A stretch of DNA of 64,000 bases from Candidatus Microgenomates bacterium (GCA_016188915.1 JACPGU010000001.1:124001-188000), one strand, 5' to 3'; shown: positions 15,757 to 25,238, numbered from the stretch's first letter. The notes: a model not told the origin generated them from the letters alone. Program-made: numbers and translations.

Positions 15757-18700
15757 TTATTCCGTTTCTTTTATTTCTTCTTCCATCTCTTCTGATTTTT
15801 CCGGCATGTCGTCAAAACTTTCTTCTTCCAATTCTAAATCTTCTATTTGTTCTTCTGGCGCGTCAGATATTTCTTTGTTCGGCTCTCCTTCATCGCCCTC
15901 AATGCTAAACCCGCCACCGGCCAAATCAGCGTCAGTAGCTATTATTTCACCCAAATTCAGGGTCGCTTCTTGATTCAAATCTTCAATTCCTTGATCGGCT
16001 ACTTTTTCAGCGTCTATTATCTCTTCTCCTTCTTCGCTTTCGCGAATCAATTCCACGGCCAAGCCCAAGCCCTCTAACTCCTTAACCAAAACATTAAAGG
16101 ATTCTGGAATGGAAGGTTTTTTGATTTCTTCATTTTTGATGATAGACTCATAGGCCTTGGAACGACCCCAGACATCATCGGATTTGATCGTCAGCATTTC
16201 CTGCAAGGTGTGCGCCGCGCCATAAGCTTCTAGCGCCCATACTTCCATTTCTCCAAATCTCTGACCGCCAAATTGCGCGCGACCACCCAATGGTTGCTGG
16301 GTTACTAAAGAATATGGTCCGATAGAACGAGCATGGATTTTGTCATCTACCAGATGGGAAAGTTTCATCATATATTTGATGCCTACGGTCGTTTTTTGTC
16401 CGAAAGGCTCTCCCGTACGACCGTCATAGAGCTGAACCTTGCCGTCTTCGGGCAATCCCGCCTTTTTCAGCTCACCAACTATTTCGTCAAAAGAAATCCC
16501 TCGAAAAACTGGGCTGGCCGCCTTATAGCCTAATTTACTGGCGGCATAGCCCAAATGCGTTTCCAAAAGTTGCCCTAGATTCATACGAGAAATAACACCC
16601 AAGGGATTTAAGATCATATCAATTGGCGTTCCGTCAGCAAGCATCGGCATATCTTCTGCTGGCAAAACTTTAGAAACAATGCCCTTGTTGCCGTGACGGC
16701 CTGCCATTTTGTCGCCTACAACTATTTTTCTAAATTGCGCGACCGAGACTTCTATTTTGGTAATAACGCCAGAAGATAATTCGTCGCCGCGATCGGCGTG
16801 AAATTCTCTGACGTCCACCACCTTACCGTATTCGCCGTGTGGCAGACGCAACGAAACATCTTTGACGTCACGAGCTTTTTCGCCGAAAATAGCGCGCAAT
16901 AATCTTTCTTCTGGTGTCAATTCAGTCTCGCCCTTGGGAGTGATTTTGCCTACCAAAATATCGCCGGCTTTGACTTCGGCGCCGATTCTAATAATACCCA
17001 TTTCGTCTAGATTTTTTAAAGCTTCATCGCCGACATTGGGAATATCTCGCGTTACTATCTCCGGCCCCAATTTGGTATCACGAACTTCAATAGAATAATC
17101 TTCAATATGAATAGAGCTGTAAATATCATCATGAACTAGACGCTCGGAAACTATAATAGCGTCTTCAAAGCCAAAACCACTCCAAGTCATAAAAGCGACA
17201 AAGACATTTTGTCCCAAGGCCGCCTCTCCCCGATCGGTAGCCATACCATCGGCCAAAATATCCCCTGCCTCTACCTTGTCGTCAATATTAACCAAAACTT
17301 TATGAGAAATACAGGTACGATCATTAGATCTGACAAAACGACGTAATTTGTAGCTGCTGGCTACTCCGCCTTTTTCGCTAACAATTATTTCTGTATCTGT
17401 AATTTCTTTTACTGTTCCGGCATTTTTGGCAATCAACATCTGACCAGAATTGCGGGCTACAAATTCTTCCATACCAGTGCCAACAATGGGCGCTTTTGAT
17501 TTTACCAATGGTACCGCCTGACGCAACATGTTGGAGCCCATCAAGGCACGGCGCACTTCGTCATGTTCAACAAAGGGAATCAGAGAAGCCGTTACCCCGA
17601 CAATTTGACGAGTGGAGACATCCATATAGTCTATTTTTTCCGGCGCTACAACATCTGGCTCACTGTGATTGCGCACAGCTACCCTTTTTTCTACGAAATA
17701 ACCTTCTTTATCTATTTGAGAGTTAGCCTGCGCGATAATGTTTTTTTCATCCTCTTCAGCATCCAAATACATTACCTGTCCCGTCACGCGCGGTTTAACC
17801 AAAATTTTTTCTATTTTTAGATAAGAAAATTTTTCTGCTAATTCTTTAGTTATTTTTTCGTCTTTTTTGGCTATCGTTTTACCTTTTCCGTCGACGACAT
17901 CTTCTCGCAAAGTATGCCCTATCGGATCACGGCCGTCGTTTTTGGCCTTGCGCTGGACATAAATGTAGGGAGTTTCCATAAACCCATACTCGTTGACCCT
18001 GACATAGGTAGCAAAATAAGCGATTAAGCCAATATTGGGACCTTCGGGAGTCTCTACCGGACATAGGCGGCCATAGTGAGAAGAGTGGACATCGCGCACT
18101 TCAAAGCCGGCTCTTTCACGAGAAAGCCCTCCCGGTCCCATGGCCGAAAGACGTCTTTTATGTTCCAGCTCTGAGAGTAGATTGGTTTGATCCATGAATT
18201 GAGACAGCTGAGAAGAAGCGAAATGTTCTTGCAAGACAGCCGTGATCGGACGCACATTAATCAATTGCGCCGGCGTCACTGATTCAATATCCACTACGCT
18301 CATGCGATCTTTGATCATTCTTTCTACACGCAAAAAGCCGATGCGCACGCGTCTTTGCACCAATTCACCGACAGCCCGCACACGGCGATTTTTCAAATGG
18401 TCAATATTGTCAGGGATAGCGTCAGGATCATTATTGAGACGAATGATTTCTCTAACAACAGCCACGATATCTTCTTTTTGCAAAACTCTGTGAGCAATAT
18501 CATTCGGGATATCTAGATTTAGCCTTTTATTGATTTTGTAACGTCCGACTTTGGAAAAATCATAGCGACGGAAATTAAAAAACATATTATCCACCAAAGT
18601 TTTGGCATTTTCTACCGTCACCAAATCACCCGGACGAATACGACGATAAACATCCAAAATAGCAGCGTCCATGGTCGTAGCCGGATCTTTTTCCAGGGTC

Positions 18701-19362
18701 GTTCTGATAAATGGTCTATCAGGGTCAGTATCAACATCGGCAAAAAGCTTGATTAATTGGTCGTTATCCCCCAACCCAAAAGCTTTCAGCAAAGTAGTGA
18801 TTGGGATTTTTCTTTTGCGATCTATTTTAACTGAAATAATATTTTTACTAGAAGTCTCCAGCTCTAGCCAAGCGCCTCGATCAGGAATAATTTTGGCACC
18901 AAAAAGATCCGTTCCGGAAGAATTGTCAGAAGTGAATAAAACTCCAGGGGAACGGACGATTTGTGATACTACTACTCTTTCAATGCCATTGATAATAAAA
19001 GTACCCTGATCGGTCATGAGTGGAAAATCACCCAGAAAAACGCTTTGTTCTTTAATCTCGCCGGTATTTTTGTTAACCAAACGAATACGGCAACGTACCG
19101 CGGCCTTGTAGGTAAGATTTCTGGTTCGGACATCATCTTCAGAATATTTCGGCTCTTCTACTTTGTAGTCCAGAAAATAGAGTTCTAGATTTTTCCCGAT
19201 AAAGTCCTCTACGGGGTTTAATTCTTCAAAAATTTCCTTCAGCCCTTCCTCTAAAAACCAACGGTATGAGTCCAGTTGCACCTCAATAAGATTGGGAGGG
19301 GCAATAACTTCGTCATTAGGACGAAAATATTTTCTTTCAGAGACAGAGTTTTTTGAGACCAT
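15757..19362 (-). CDS. rpoB: RNA polymerase subunit beta
   Basis: 1201 residues from the ATG at 19362, which has GGGGAGGT 6 nt upstream; an in-frame ATG at 19377 is less likely. Landmark regions are the rifampicin pocket (SSQLSQFMDQTNLLSELEHK), GRLCPVETPEGPNIG and the C-terminal GGQRFGEMEVWALEAYGA. After the conserved end the protein continues about 100 residues into a strongly acidic tail (EEQIEDLELEEESFDDM). It is the first gene of the rpo/str run. Confidence 0.98.
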   Translation of the reverse strand: MVSKNSVSERKYFRPNDEVIAPPNLIEVQLDSYRWFLEEGLKEIFEELNPVEDFIGKNLELYFLDYKVEEPKYSEDDVRTRNLTYKAAVRCRIRLVNKNTGEIKEQSVFLGDFPLMTDQGTFIINGIERVVVSQIVRSPGVLFTSDNSSGTDLFGAKIIPDRGAWLELETSSKNIISVKIDRKRKIPITTLLKAFGLGDNDQLIKLFADVDTDPDRPFIRTTLEKDPATTMDAAILDVYRRIRPGDLVTVENAKTLVDNMFFNFRRYDFSKVGRYKINKRLNLDIPNDIAHRVLQKEDIVAVVREIIRLNNDPDAIPDNIDHLKNRRVRAVGELVQRRVRIGFLRVERMIKDRMSVVDIESVTPAQLINVRPITAVLQEHFASSQLSQFMDQTNLLSELEHKRRLSAMGPGGLSRERAGFEVRDVHSSHYGRLCPVETPEGPNIGLIAYFATYVRVNEYGFMETPYIYVQRKAKNDGRDPIGHTLREDVVDGKGKTIAKKDEKITKELAEKFSYLKIEKILVKPRVTGQVMYLDAEEDEKNIIAQANSQIDKEGYFVEKRVAVRNHSEPDVVAPEKIDYMDVSTRQIVGVTASLIPFVEHDEVRRALMGSNMLRQAVPLVKSKAPIVGTGMEEFVARNSGQMLIAKNAGTVKEITDTEIIVSEKGGVASSYKLRRFVRSNDRTCISHKVLVNIDDKVEAGDILADGMATDRGEAALGQNVFVAFMTWSGFGFEDAIIVSERLVHDDIYSSIHIEDYSIEVRDTKLGPEIVTRDIPNVGDEALKNLDEMGIIRIGAEVKAGDILVGKITPKGETELTPEERLLRAIFGEKARDVKDVSLRLPHGEYGKVVDVREFHADRGDELSSGVITKIEVSVAQFRKIVVGDKMAGRHGNKGIVSKVLPAEDMPMLADGTPIDMILNPLGVISRMNLGQLLETHLGYAASKLGYKAASPVFRGISFDEIVGELKKAGLPEDGKVQLYDGRTGEPFGQKTTVGIKYMMKLSHLVDDKIHARSIGPYSLVTQQPLGGRAQFGGQRFGEMEVWALEAYGAAHTLQEMLTIKSDDVWGRSKAYESIIKNEEIKKPSIPESFNVLVKELEGLGLAVELIRESEEGEEIIDAEKVADQGIEDLNQEATLNLGEIIATDADLAGGGFSIEGDEGEPNKEISDAPEEQIEDLELEEESFDDMPEKSEEMEEEIKETE

Positions 19363-19515
19363 AAAAAACCTCCCCAATTAAAAATAAGAAAAGGGAAAAT
19401 CGGCTTTCCTTAATTGCAAGTAATCAAATTGTTATCCACAATACAATCAATATACCATATAGCAACCCCCCGTCAAGAGGATTTTATTTATGTATACTCT
19501 CTCTGTCAAATACGC

Positions 19516-19521
19516 TATACT
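19516..19521 (+). promoter_or_regulatory. -10 box of the SprT-like gene
   Basis: TATACT ends 6 nt before the ATG at 19528, so the mRNA would start at or next to the start codon. No clear -35 box. Confidence 0.45.
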
Positions 19522-19527
19522 GATTTT

Positions 19528-19989
19528 ATGCGCGACGAAAAATGGTTATACCACTTACTAGCCGAAATCAGAGAAAAATATTTCCCCGATACTAGGGGCA
19601 ATACTATCAAAATAAAATTTGGCCGACCCAGCCGAACTCGCCTGGGGTCCATTACTTTACGCAAAAAAGGGCAAGAAAACAGAAGGCTTTTGAGGAATGA
19701 AGCTAGAAATATTTCTTCCGACGATTTAGTCAGCGTCATCACTATCAATCCTTTACTTGCCCATGGCGATGTGCCGGACAAAATAACTTTGGCCACTATC
19801 GTTCATGAATTCATTCATTACGCGCAGGGGTTTAATTCCGCTATTGAACAAAATATTATTCATCCTCACCGTGGCAATATAATGCAAAAAGAATTTTCCC
19901 GTATCGGCTTGGTTGATCTTTATTTCTTCCAAAAAAACTGGCTCAAAGAAAACTGGATCAGTTTTTTACAAAAGCGCCACTTTCATTAA
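19528..19989 (+). CDS. SprT-like zinc metalloprotease
   Basis: 153 residues from the ATG at 19528; the longer frame to 19414 overlaps the rpoB leader. The zinc motif is VHEFIHYAQGFNS, an HExxH helix, preceded by the strand SVITINPLLAHGDVPDK and followed by a basic stretch and KEFSRIGL. This is the layout of SprT/Spartan or UPF0054-like minimal metallopeptidases acting on protein bound to DNA or on unknown substrates. It is divergent from rpoB and only 17 nt from the downstream glycosyltransferase gene, so the two are probably co-transcribed. Confidence 0.7.
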   Translation: MRDEKWLYHLLAEIREKYFPDTRGNTIKIKFGRPSRTRLGSITLRKKGQENRRLLRNEARNISSDDLVSVITINPLLAHGDVPDKITLATIVHEFIHYAQGFNSAIEQNIIHPHRGNIMQKEFSRIGLVDLYFFQKNWLKENWISFLQKRHFH

Positions 19990-20006
19990 CATTAGTCTTC
20001 GCCTAC

Positions 20007-20651
20007 ATGATTTCTTGTCTCGTCCCCGCTTATAATGAAGAAAAAAATATTGTTGAGATGCTACGTGCCGTCAAAAGTGCTGGTATTTTTGACGAAATTA
20101 TTGTTATTAATGACGGTTCGGAAGATTTGACTGCTTTTTTGATAGAAAAAGAAGGCGGTGTAGTTTTTATTAATTTGCCAAAAAATCTGGGTAAGGGTGG
20201 TGCTGTCTGGGCCGGCATCAAACAGGCCTGTGGAGAAATAATCGTTATGCTAGATGCCGATCTGGTCGGTATTACGCGCAAAAGTTTGGAAAAATTAATT
20301 GAACCGGTTCAGAGCGGTAGAGCCGATGTCTGCGTTGGTGTTATTAATAGTGGTGGCGAGAGGCCATTCATTGATTTTGCTCAAAAAAATCTCCACTTTC
20401 TCTCTGGCCAGCAAGCCTTTCTCCGCGAATTAGTATTAGACGCTGAAAAAATCAAAGATAGTCGCTTTGGTGTGGAGCTAGAATTGCGCGATCATTTCAA
20501 AAGAAAGCAAGCCAAAATAGAAAAAATAGTGCTCCACAATATCAAACACCTTTTGAAAGAAGAAAAAATGGGAGTAAGGAAAGGTTTTGCTAAGCGCCTA
20601 AAAATGTATTGGGAGGTCGTGGCTAGCTTCTTTATCGTTTTGTTCCGCTGA
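20007..20651 (+). CDS. family 2 glycosyltransferase
   Basis: 214 residues. The GT-A fold is shown by CLVPAYNEEKNI at the N-terminus, the DXD-region VMLDADLVG near residue 95 and INDGSED near residue 35. The overall pattern is that of dolichyl-phosphate-mannose-synthase-like GT2 enzymes, but it lacks their C-terminal membrane segments except for a single hydrophobic end (VVASFFIVLFR). It probably transfers a sugar in envelope glycan synthesis; the acceptor cannot be told. Convergent with NAD kinase, stop next to stop. Confidence 0.85.
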   Translation: MISCLVPAYNEEKNIVEMLRAVKSAGIFDEIIVINDGSEDLTAFLIEKEGGVVFINLPKNLGKGGAVWAGIKQACGEIIVMLDADLVGITRKSLEKLIEPVQSGRADVCVGVINSGGERPFIDFAQKNLHFLSGQQAFLRELVLDAEKIKDSRFGVELELRDHFKRKQAKIEKIVLHNIKHLLKEEKMGVRKGFAKRLKMYWEVVASFFIVLFR

Positions 20652-21356
20652 TTACCGTAAAAAAATAATAGATGCTTTTTTTTCGGCCAAACTAATTTCT
20701 AGATTATCTCCCGCTTTAAAGATAAAAGAGCGCGGACTATTATCAAAAGTGACTAAGGCTCGACTCCTGGTAACCTGCATTTTGAAAATTCCTTCTTTCG
20801 CTATTATCGGTTCTATTTTTTTGGTGCTGTTATTAAAGGCCGCACCCAAACCTTCGGCAAAATTGATTCTCGTAATACTTTCAAAATAACCGGTAGAGCC
20901 TTGTGCCGTGGCGAAAACCATGCCATCGCCGATAACTTCAATCTTCCGATCGGCATATTGCAGGACAAAGCGCAAAGCCTCGCGCTGATTGATATTCCTT
21001 ACCGTCACATCGTTGACGGCAAAAAAAATATTTTTCTTAAAACAAAGTTTTATTTTGTCAATCGGACATATATCGAAATCGCCTTTTTTTATTTTTTGGA
21101 TAGAGCGAGTATCGACATCTCCCCTACAAAGACGACAGATTTTACTATTTTTCAAAATCAGTTTTGGCACTCCGGGATATTTTCTTTCAGCAAAAAGAAA
21201 GGTGCCATCACCACCCAAAGTAATAATAAAATCTGGGTTTTTGGACACAATTAAAAAGCCCTGCTCTTTGAGCAAAGTTTTTAGCTCTTGCGATTTTTCC
21301 GCTAGATGCTCCTCCGTCTCTCCACGCGAGACTATCTGCGCTTTTTGCAAACCCAT
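20652..21356 (-). CDS. nadK: NAD kinase
   Basis: 234 residues, at the short end of the family. It phosphorylates NAD to NADP with ATP or polyphosphate. The signature ITLGGDGTFLFAERKY lies near residues 46-61, the second motif NDVTVRN near residue 115, and the substrate loop GDGMVFATAQGSTGYF near residue 143 (usual DGLIVxTPTGSTAY). CRLCRGDVDTRS may replace the usual G-x-L-GFL segment. It follows obg on the same strand with a 27-nt gap. Confidence 0.9.
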   Translation of the reverse strand: MGLQKAQIVSRGETEEHLAEKSQELKTLLKEQGFLIVSKNPDFIITLGGDGTFLFAERKYPGVPKLILKNSKICRLCRGDVDTRSIQKIKKGDFDICPIDKIKLCFKKNIFFAVNDVTVRNINQREALRFVLQYADRKIEVIGDGMVFATAQGSTGYFESITRINFAEGLGAAFNNSTKKIEPIIAKEGIFKMQVTRSRALVTFDNSPRSFIFKAGDNLEISLAEKKASIIFLR

Positions 21357-21383
21357 AATTTATTTTCTCAATTTTTTATTTTC

Positions 21384-22661
21384 TTATCCCTCTTCCCACT
21401 CCACCACTTTTTCCCCTATCCACAAAATTTGTTCTTCCATCAGTCCTTGCTTTTTCAGCTCTTTTACAATGCCCAATTTTTTAGCGACATCAAAAAATCT
21501 TTGCCTAGCCTGCCAATTATTAAGATCCAGACGCAACGACAAATCTTCCATTTTTTTGCAATAGATACGAAAGCCTGTTTTAACTTTTTTTATTTCAAAC
21601 AGATTGGGATTGGCATCGGCAAAAGTGAAAATCCTTTTGCTGTCCTCGATTACTTCTGGCTCGGTTATCTTTTGGCACAATCGAAAAACTTCATCGAAAA
21701 GATCGTCAATATTTTTACCCGTAAGCGCCGATATGCCGTATATTTTTTTGGCTTTAATCGTTTTTCGCAAATGAGAGGAAGCAAGCGCATAGCGCCCAGC
21801 ATCAATCAAATCAATTTTGTTGATGGCTACCAGCTCTTTTTTTTCGGCCAATTTTTTATCAAATTTTAGGAGCTCTGATCTTATCATTTTATAATCAGCT
21901 ACCCAATCTTCTCTCGTTCCGTCTATGAGATGAATAACCATTTTGCTTCTTTGAATGTGGCGTAAAAATTCGTGTCCTAAACCTTTGCCTTCCGATGCTC
22001 CCTCAATCAATCCGGGGACATCGGCAACGACCAAGGTATCCTTTCCTCTTTTTGCTATCCCCAGATGAGGGACCAGAGTAGTGAAGGGATAATCGGCTAT
22101 TTTAGGCCGAGCGGCAGTAATTTTGGAGATAAGGCTTGATTTGCCAGCCGAGGGAAAACCGATTATCGCCACATCAGCGACCAGCTTTAGCTCCAATTCC
22201 AAAGAAAAATCTTCTCCCGGAGAGCCGAATTCAGCAAATTTTGGCGTCTGACGAGTAGATGAAGTAAAATGCGCGTTACCAAAACCGCCCCTACCACCAC
22301 GCGCTACGACTATTTGATCAGTGTCTTTTTTTAGATCGCCCAAAGATTGTCGACCATTTTCGGGTAGGATTTTATAGACAAGCGTGCCGACCGGTACTTT
22401 TAATATCAAATCTTCTCCTGACTTACCATGCGCCCTTTGATGACCGCCGCCGGCGCCGTTTTCCGCTTCGTATTCTTTCTGCCTGACAAAATCAAAAAGC
22501 GTATTTTCTCTAGTAGTAGCCGAAAGAACAATATTACCACCACGACCGCCATCACCGCCATCAGGGCCGCCCTTGGCCGCTTCTTTGCTATGCCGAAACA
22601 AGACCGCGCCATTGCCACCGTCTCCCGCCTTCACGTTAATTGTAGCTCGATCGTAGAACAT
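21384..22661 (-). CDS. obg: Obg-family GTPase
   Basis: 425 residues. The glycine-rich Obg fold (AGDGGNGAVLFRHSKE, GGPDGGDGGRGG) occupies residues 1-158, the GTPase domain carries G1 GFPSAGKSS, G3 DVPGLIEGA and G4 NKIDL, and a C-terminal OCT-like domain follows residue 340. Obg binds the 50S subunit and links ribosome assembly to nucleotide state. Domain order and length are standard. Confidence 0.95.
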   Translation of the reverse strand: MFYDRATINVKAGDGGNGAVLFRHSKEAAKGGPDGGDGGRGGNIVLSATTRENTLFDFVRQKEYEAENGAGGGHQRAHGKSGEDLILKVPVGTLVYKILPENGRQSLGDLKKDTDQIVVARGGRGGFGNAHFTSSTRQTPKFAEFGSPGEDFSLELELKLVADVAIIGFPSAGKSSLISKITAARPKIADYPFTTLVPHLGIAKRGKDTLVVADVPGLIEGASEGKGLGHEFLRHIQRSKMVIHLIDGTREDWVADYKMIRSELLKFDKKLAEKKELVAINKIDLIDAGRYALASSHLRKTIKAKKIYGISALTGKNIDDLFDEVFRLCQKITEPEVIEDSKRIFTFADANPNLFEIKKVKTGFRIYCKKMEDLSLRLDLNNWQARQRFFDVAKKLGIVKELKKQGLMEEQILWIGEKVVEWEEG

Positions 22662-22729
22662 ACGATAGTTATTTGATTAATAAACACAACGACAAGTCAA
22701 ACCCTATCCTGCTATATTATACTCATAAA

Positions 22730-22768
22730 TCAATCCCGACGCTATGGTCGGGATTGATTTTTTTAACT
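22730..22768. terminator. hairpin between M23 hydrolase gene and obg
   Basis: Arms AAATCAATCCCGAC and GTCGGGATTGATTT with a 5-nt loop; the better T run is on the plus strand. Confidence 0.6.
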
Positions 22769-22794
22769 TTCGCACGCCCTATTCTTCTATTTCC

Positions 22795-23895
22795 TTATTT
22801 TATATACGCCAGCGGATTCACCGCGCGACCATCAAAACGAATCTCAAAGTGTAGGTGCGTTCCGGTAGAACGACCGGTAGAGCCCATTATGCCGATTTTT
22901 TGACCCTTTTCTACTGTTTGACCAGGCTGAACTCCGATAGATGATAGGTGGGAATATAGCGTTTGATAGCCATTGCCGTGATCCACAACGATGTGTTTAC
23001 CGTAGCCACCACTCCAGCCAGAGCCGATAGAAACCACTGTGCCACGATCAGAAGCCAAGATATCCAGACCATTGCGAAAGTCCAGGTCAATACCGGTATG
23101 TTTGTAGTAGGGGGTGACCCAGGTAAAATATTGAGTAATAAAACGTTCCGAACTGGTCAAAGGCCAAGCGAAAGAACCGGTGCCGGGCGTCACCGAACCC
23201 TCGTAGGTCAAAACATTAGGATCCACCACCGGCAGAAGGATTTTGGTAGAAGAAAATCTCTTTGCCCCAGGAATAATCAGGCGTTGCCCGAGAGTTAGAG
23301 TATTGCTAGCCAATTTGTTCTGAGAAACAATGCTATCAGCCGCCACTCCATAAAAAGTAGCCATACTACCTACCGTGTCCCCTTCGGCCACATTATGTAA
23401 CAAACCATTGACCGGTAGAATAATCAATTCCTGGCCCGATTTGATTCCGTTCAAATCTTCAATATTATTCGCCCAACGCAAGGTATCAATAGTAATTTCA
23501 AATTTATAAGCAATCGTCCAATATGTATCCCCGTCTATAACCTTATAGGTAGTGATATTCTCACGAGGCAAACCTGAGATTATAGTGTTGGTTAACATCG
23601 GCTTGCTCAAAAAGCCACCATCTTCAGTCAAAACCTCTGTATATCGGTGACTATCTCCCTGAATTTCCAAAGGTGGAGCAATACGACTCAAATGAGAATA
23701 AAGAGCATCTACTTTTTTAGCATCAACGAAAGTCACAGGAGTAGAATCGGCCCAAGCGGTATTCTGAGTGGCGCCTCCCAGGAAAAACAAATCACCAAAA
23801 ATAACAGCTACCGCCAGCGCTATAAAGCTGATATGGATGCTGTATTCAAAAGATTTACCAACCAATTTTTTGACAAAACCAGTAGTTTTCCCCAT
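22795..23895 (-). CDS. LysM and M23 peptidase domain cell-wall hydrolase
   Basis: 366 residues. A membrane anchor lies at about residues 20-45. Two LysM peptidoglycan-binding modules follow (YKVIDGDTYWTIAYKF near 138 and VAEGDTVGSMATFYGV near 190). The C-terminal M23 domain carries HTGIDLDFRNG, DHGNGYQTLYSHLS and THLHFEIRFDG, holding the zinc ligands. M23 enzymes cleave peptide cross-links in peptidoglycan, so it probably acts outside the membrane in wall remodelling. It has a consensus promoter. Confidence 0.92.
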   Translation of the reverse strand: MGKTTGFVKKLVGKSFEYSIHISFIALAVAVIFGDLFFLGGATQNTAWADSTPVTFVDAKKVDALYSHLSRIAPPLEIQGDSHRYTEVLTEDGGFLSKPMLTNTIISGLPRENITTYKVIDGDTYWTIAYKFEITIDTLRWANNIEDLNGIKSGQELIILPVNGLLHNVAEGDTVGSMATFYGVAADSIVSQNKLASNTLTLGQRLIIPGAKRFSSTKILLPVVDPNVLTYEGSVTPGTGSFAWPLTSSERFITQYFTWVTPYYKHTGIDLDFRNGLDILASDRGTVVSIGSGWSGGYGKHIVVDHGNGYQTLYSHLSSIGVQPGQTVEKGQKIGIMGSTGRSTGTHLHFEIRFDGRAVNPLAYIK

Positions 23896-23955
23896 AAATT
23901 TGTTAGCTTGAAAAACCCGTTGCCAAAACCCTAATTATCCACAATGATGACACCT

Positions 23956-23984
23956 ATTGTATGGCAGGGCGCCAAAAATGTCAA
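23956..23984 (-). promoter_or_regulatory. promoter of the M23 hydrolase gene
   Basis: Minus strand TTGACA, 17-nt spacer, TACAAT (complement 23956-23961). Confidence 0.7.
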
Positions 23985-23998
23985 TTATAACCTGGTAA

Positions 23999-24031
23999 TT
24001 AGGCAAGATCAGACCGTTTAAAAGGTCCCAT
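23999..24031 (-). CDS. possible 10-residue leader ORF
   Basis: ATG GGA ... TAA encodes MGPFKRSDLA, with GAGGGG 5 nt upstream, about 35 nt after a consensus promoter and ahead of the M23 hydrolase promoter. It could be a leader peptide or chance. Nothing similar is recognised. Confidence 0.2.
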   Translation of the reverse strand: MGPFKRSDLA

Positions 24032-24066
24032 CTAGACCCCTCGGGCTTTATTTTTAAGATGTTACC

Positions 24067-24095
24067 ATTATACCATATCTTTTATAAAAAGTCAA
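24067..24095 (-). promoter_or_regulatory. upstream consensus promoter, target unclear
   Basis: Minus strand TTGACT, 17-nt spacer, TATAAT (complement 24067-24072). It reads towards the M23 hydrolase through the 10-codon ORF and may be a second promoter or drive a small RNA. Confidence 0.6.
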
Positions 24096-24208
24096 GTTAG
24101 CGCTACTTACCCAAATCGGATATCGGTAAATTCCATTCTGTTATGACAGGAACGAGCTTCGGAAGGTTATTTTCGCTCTTTTTTGTATAAATAAATTAAT
24201 GCGCGAAA

Positions 24209-24244
24209 ACAAAAAACCGCCCCGGGTTTTACCCGAAGGCGGTC
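24209..24244 (-). terminator. terminator of the gene at 24287
   Basis: Minus strand ACCGCCTTCGGGT-AAA-ACCCGGGGCGGT followed by TTTTTTG. Confidence 0.85.
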
Positions 24245-24280
24245 TGCAAATTCGTTTAAGCGGAAGAACAGATTTTCTTG

Positions 24281-24307
24281 CGATTTTTACCGGCTCGCAG
24301 GGGCCGG
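24281..24307. repeat. 27-nt direct repeat, left copy
   Basis: Begins CGATTTTTACCGGCTCGCA and ends GGGCCGGG; 26 of 27 positions match 24961-24987. It overlaps the 3' end of the gene, encoding its last residues. Confidence 0.85.
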
Positions 24308-24916
24308 GGGCTGAAAATCCATGAACCACCGGATGAAATCCTCGGTAATCACTTCCACTCTTAATTTTTTTTTCGAAGAGAAAAGCTCGGCCATTTTCTT
24401 CTCGGCGTATTCCCTCTGAAGAAAGGCCTCAAAGTCTATCTGGGGACAACGACAACAGCCGTTGGACCACGGCCATCTATTGCCATCCTCCATGATGACG
24501 AACCACCCCATCGCCTCCCGAAGGGTAGCAACGTGGTTTTGGTCGGTGGTGCCGGTTTTATAATGACCGGAAAAGTGTTGCGAATTCTTCCTGGTCAGCC
24601 TTGTCGATCCATCGTTATTAATAAGATCGACGACCTTTCTTTCCAAAACATTCAGGACAAGAAATCCGCCGTGAGGCGAACCGTCAGTGTTGCGCCCCCT
24701 ATTCCCATCCTCTAAAGATAAGTAGGAGGGCTCCCCGGCACTGTTATCGCCAGAACGAAGAATTGTCTCCGGATATTGCTCGATTTGCCTGAACAATTCT
24801 TCGTCTAGATTGGGCGAAGCTCCAATGTATAGGATTCCCCGACCCTGTTTGACGGCCATTTCGACCATCACCATGTAGTCTTTAATTAAGGTAACCAACG
24901 CATTGTAAAGTTCCAT
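24287..24916 (-). CDS. orphan soluble protein of unknown function
   Basis: 209 residues from the ATG at 24916, supported by AAGGAGG about 8 nt upstream. Mixed alpha/beta with no signal peptide. The central SGDNSAGEPSYLSLEDGNR and HYKTGTTDQNHV stretches and the Trp/Cys-rich RWPWSNGCCRCPQIDF (residues about 148-163) stand out; three close cysteines could bind metal. No known domain is recognised. Own promoter and terminator; the gene lies exactly between two 27-nt direct repeats, and its last codons are encoded by the left one. Confidence 0.6.
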   Translation of the reverse strand: MELYNALVTLIKDYMVMVEMAVKQGRGILYIGASPNLDEELFRQIEQYPETILRSGDNSAGEPSYLSLEDGNRGRNTDGSPHGGFLVLNVLERKVVDLINNDGSTRLTRKNSQHFSGHYKTGTTDQNHVATLREAMGWFVIMEDGNRWPWSNGCCRCPQIDFEAFLQREYAEKKMAELFSSKKKLRVEVITEDFIRWFMDFQPPAPASR

Positions 24917-24960
24917 TTCTTTGTTCCTCCTTGGGACAGCCCCCGTAGGGGCAGGATTTA

Positions 24961-24987
24961 CGATTTTTACCGGCTCGCATGGGCCGG
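24961..24987. repeat. 27-nt direct repeat, right copy
   Basis: Same sequence as 24281-24307 apart from one position; it lies between the promoter and the ribosome site of the gene at 24287. Confidence 0.85.
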
Positions 24988-25021
24988 GATAAATTGTCAA
25001 AGATCTTTTTTTGACATAGTC

Positions 25022-25050
25022 ACCATATCATATTTTTCTAAAAAAGTCAA
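25022..25050 (-). promoter_or_regulatory. promoter of the gene at 24287
   Basis: Minus strand TTGACT, 17-nt spacer, TATGGT (complement 25022-25027). Confidence 0.55.
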
Positions 25051-25062
25051 TGTTTTTTCGTA

Positions 25063-25122
25063 GGGGCAGGTTTATAACCTGCCCTGAATTAAATCAAAAG
25101 GGCGGGTTAGAAACCCACCCCC
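25063..25122. repeat. GGGCGGGTT-type hairpins, two tandem
   Basis: GGGCAGGTT-TATAACCTGCCC at about 25064-25084 and GGGCGGGTTAGAAACCCACCC at about 25099-25119, the same family as 6533-6562. Confidence 0.75.
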
Positions 25123-25144
25123 TCTAGAAAATCTGCTAAAACTA

Positions 25145-25190
25145 AATAACTACTCTTTTCTATGCTATAGCTTTGAAAAGAGTAGTTATT
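25145..25190. repeat. AACTACTCTTTT hairpin downstream of proS
   Basis: Sixteen-base arms AATAACTACTCTTTTC and GAAAAGAGTAGTTATT around a 14-nt loop. The outer arm is shared with the 44-nt palindrome at 28081. It may end proS transcription. Confidence 0.75.
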
Positions 25191-25238
25191 ATTTCAAGAA
25201 TATTGCGTATTGCTTAGAGATCTGCGATACCATTGGCT

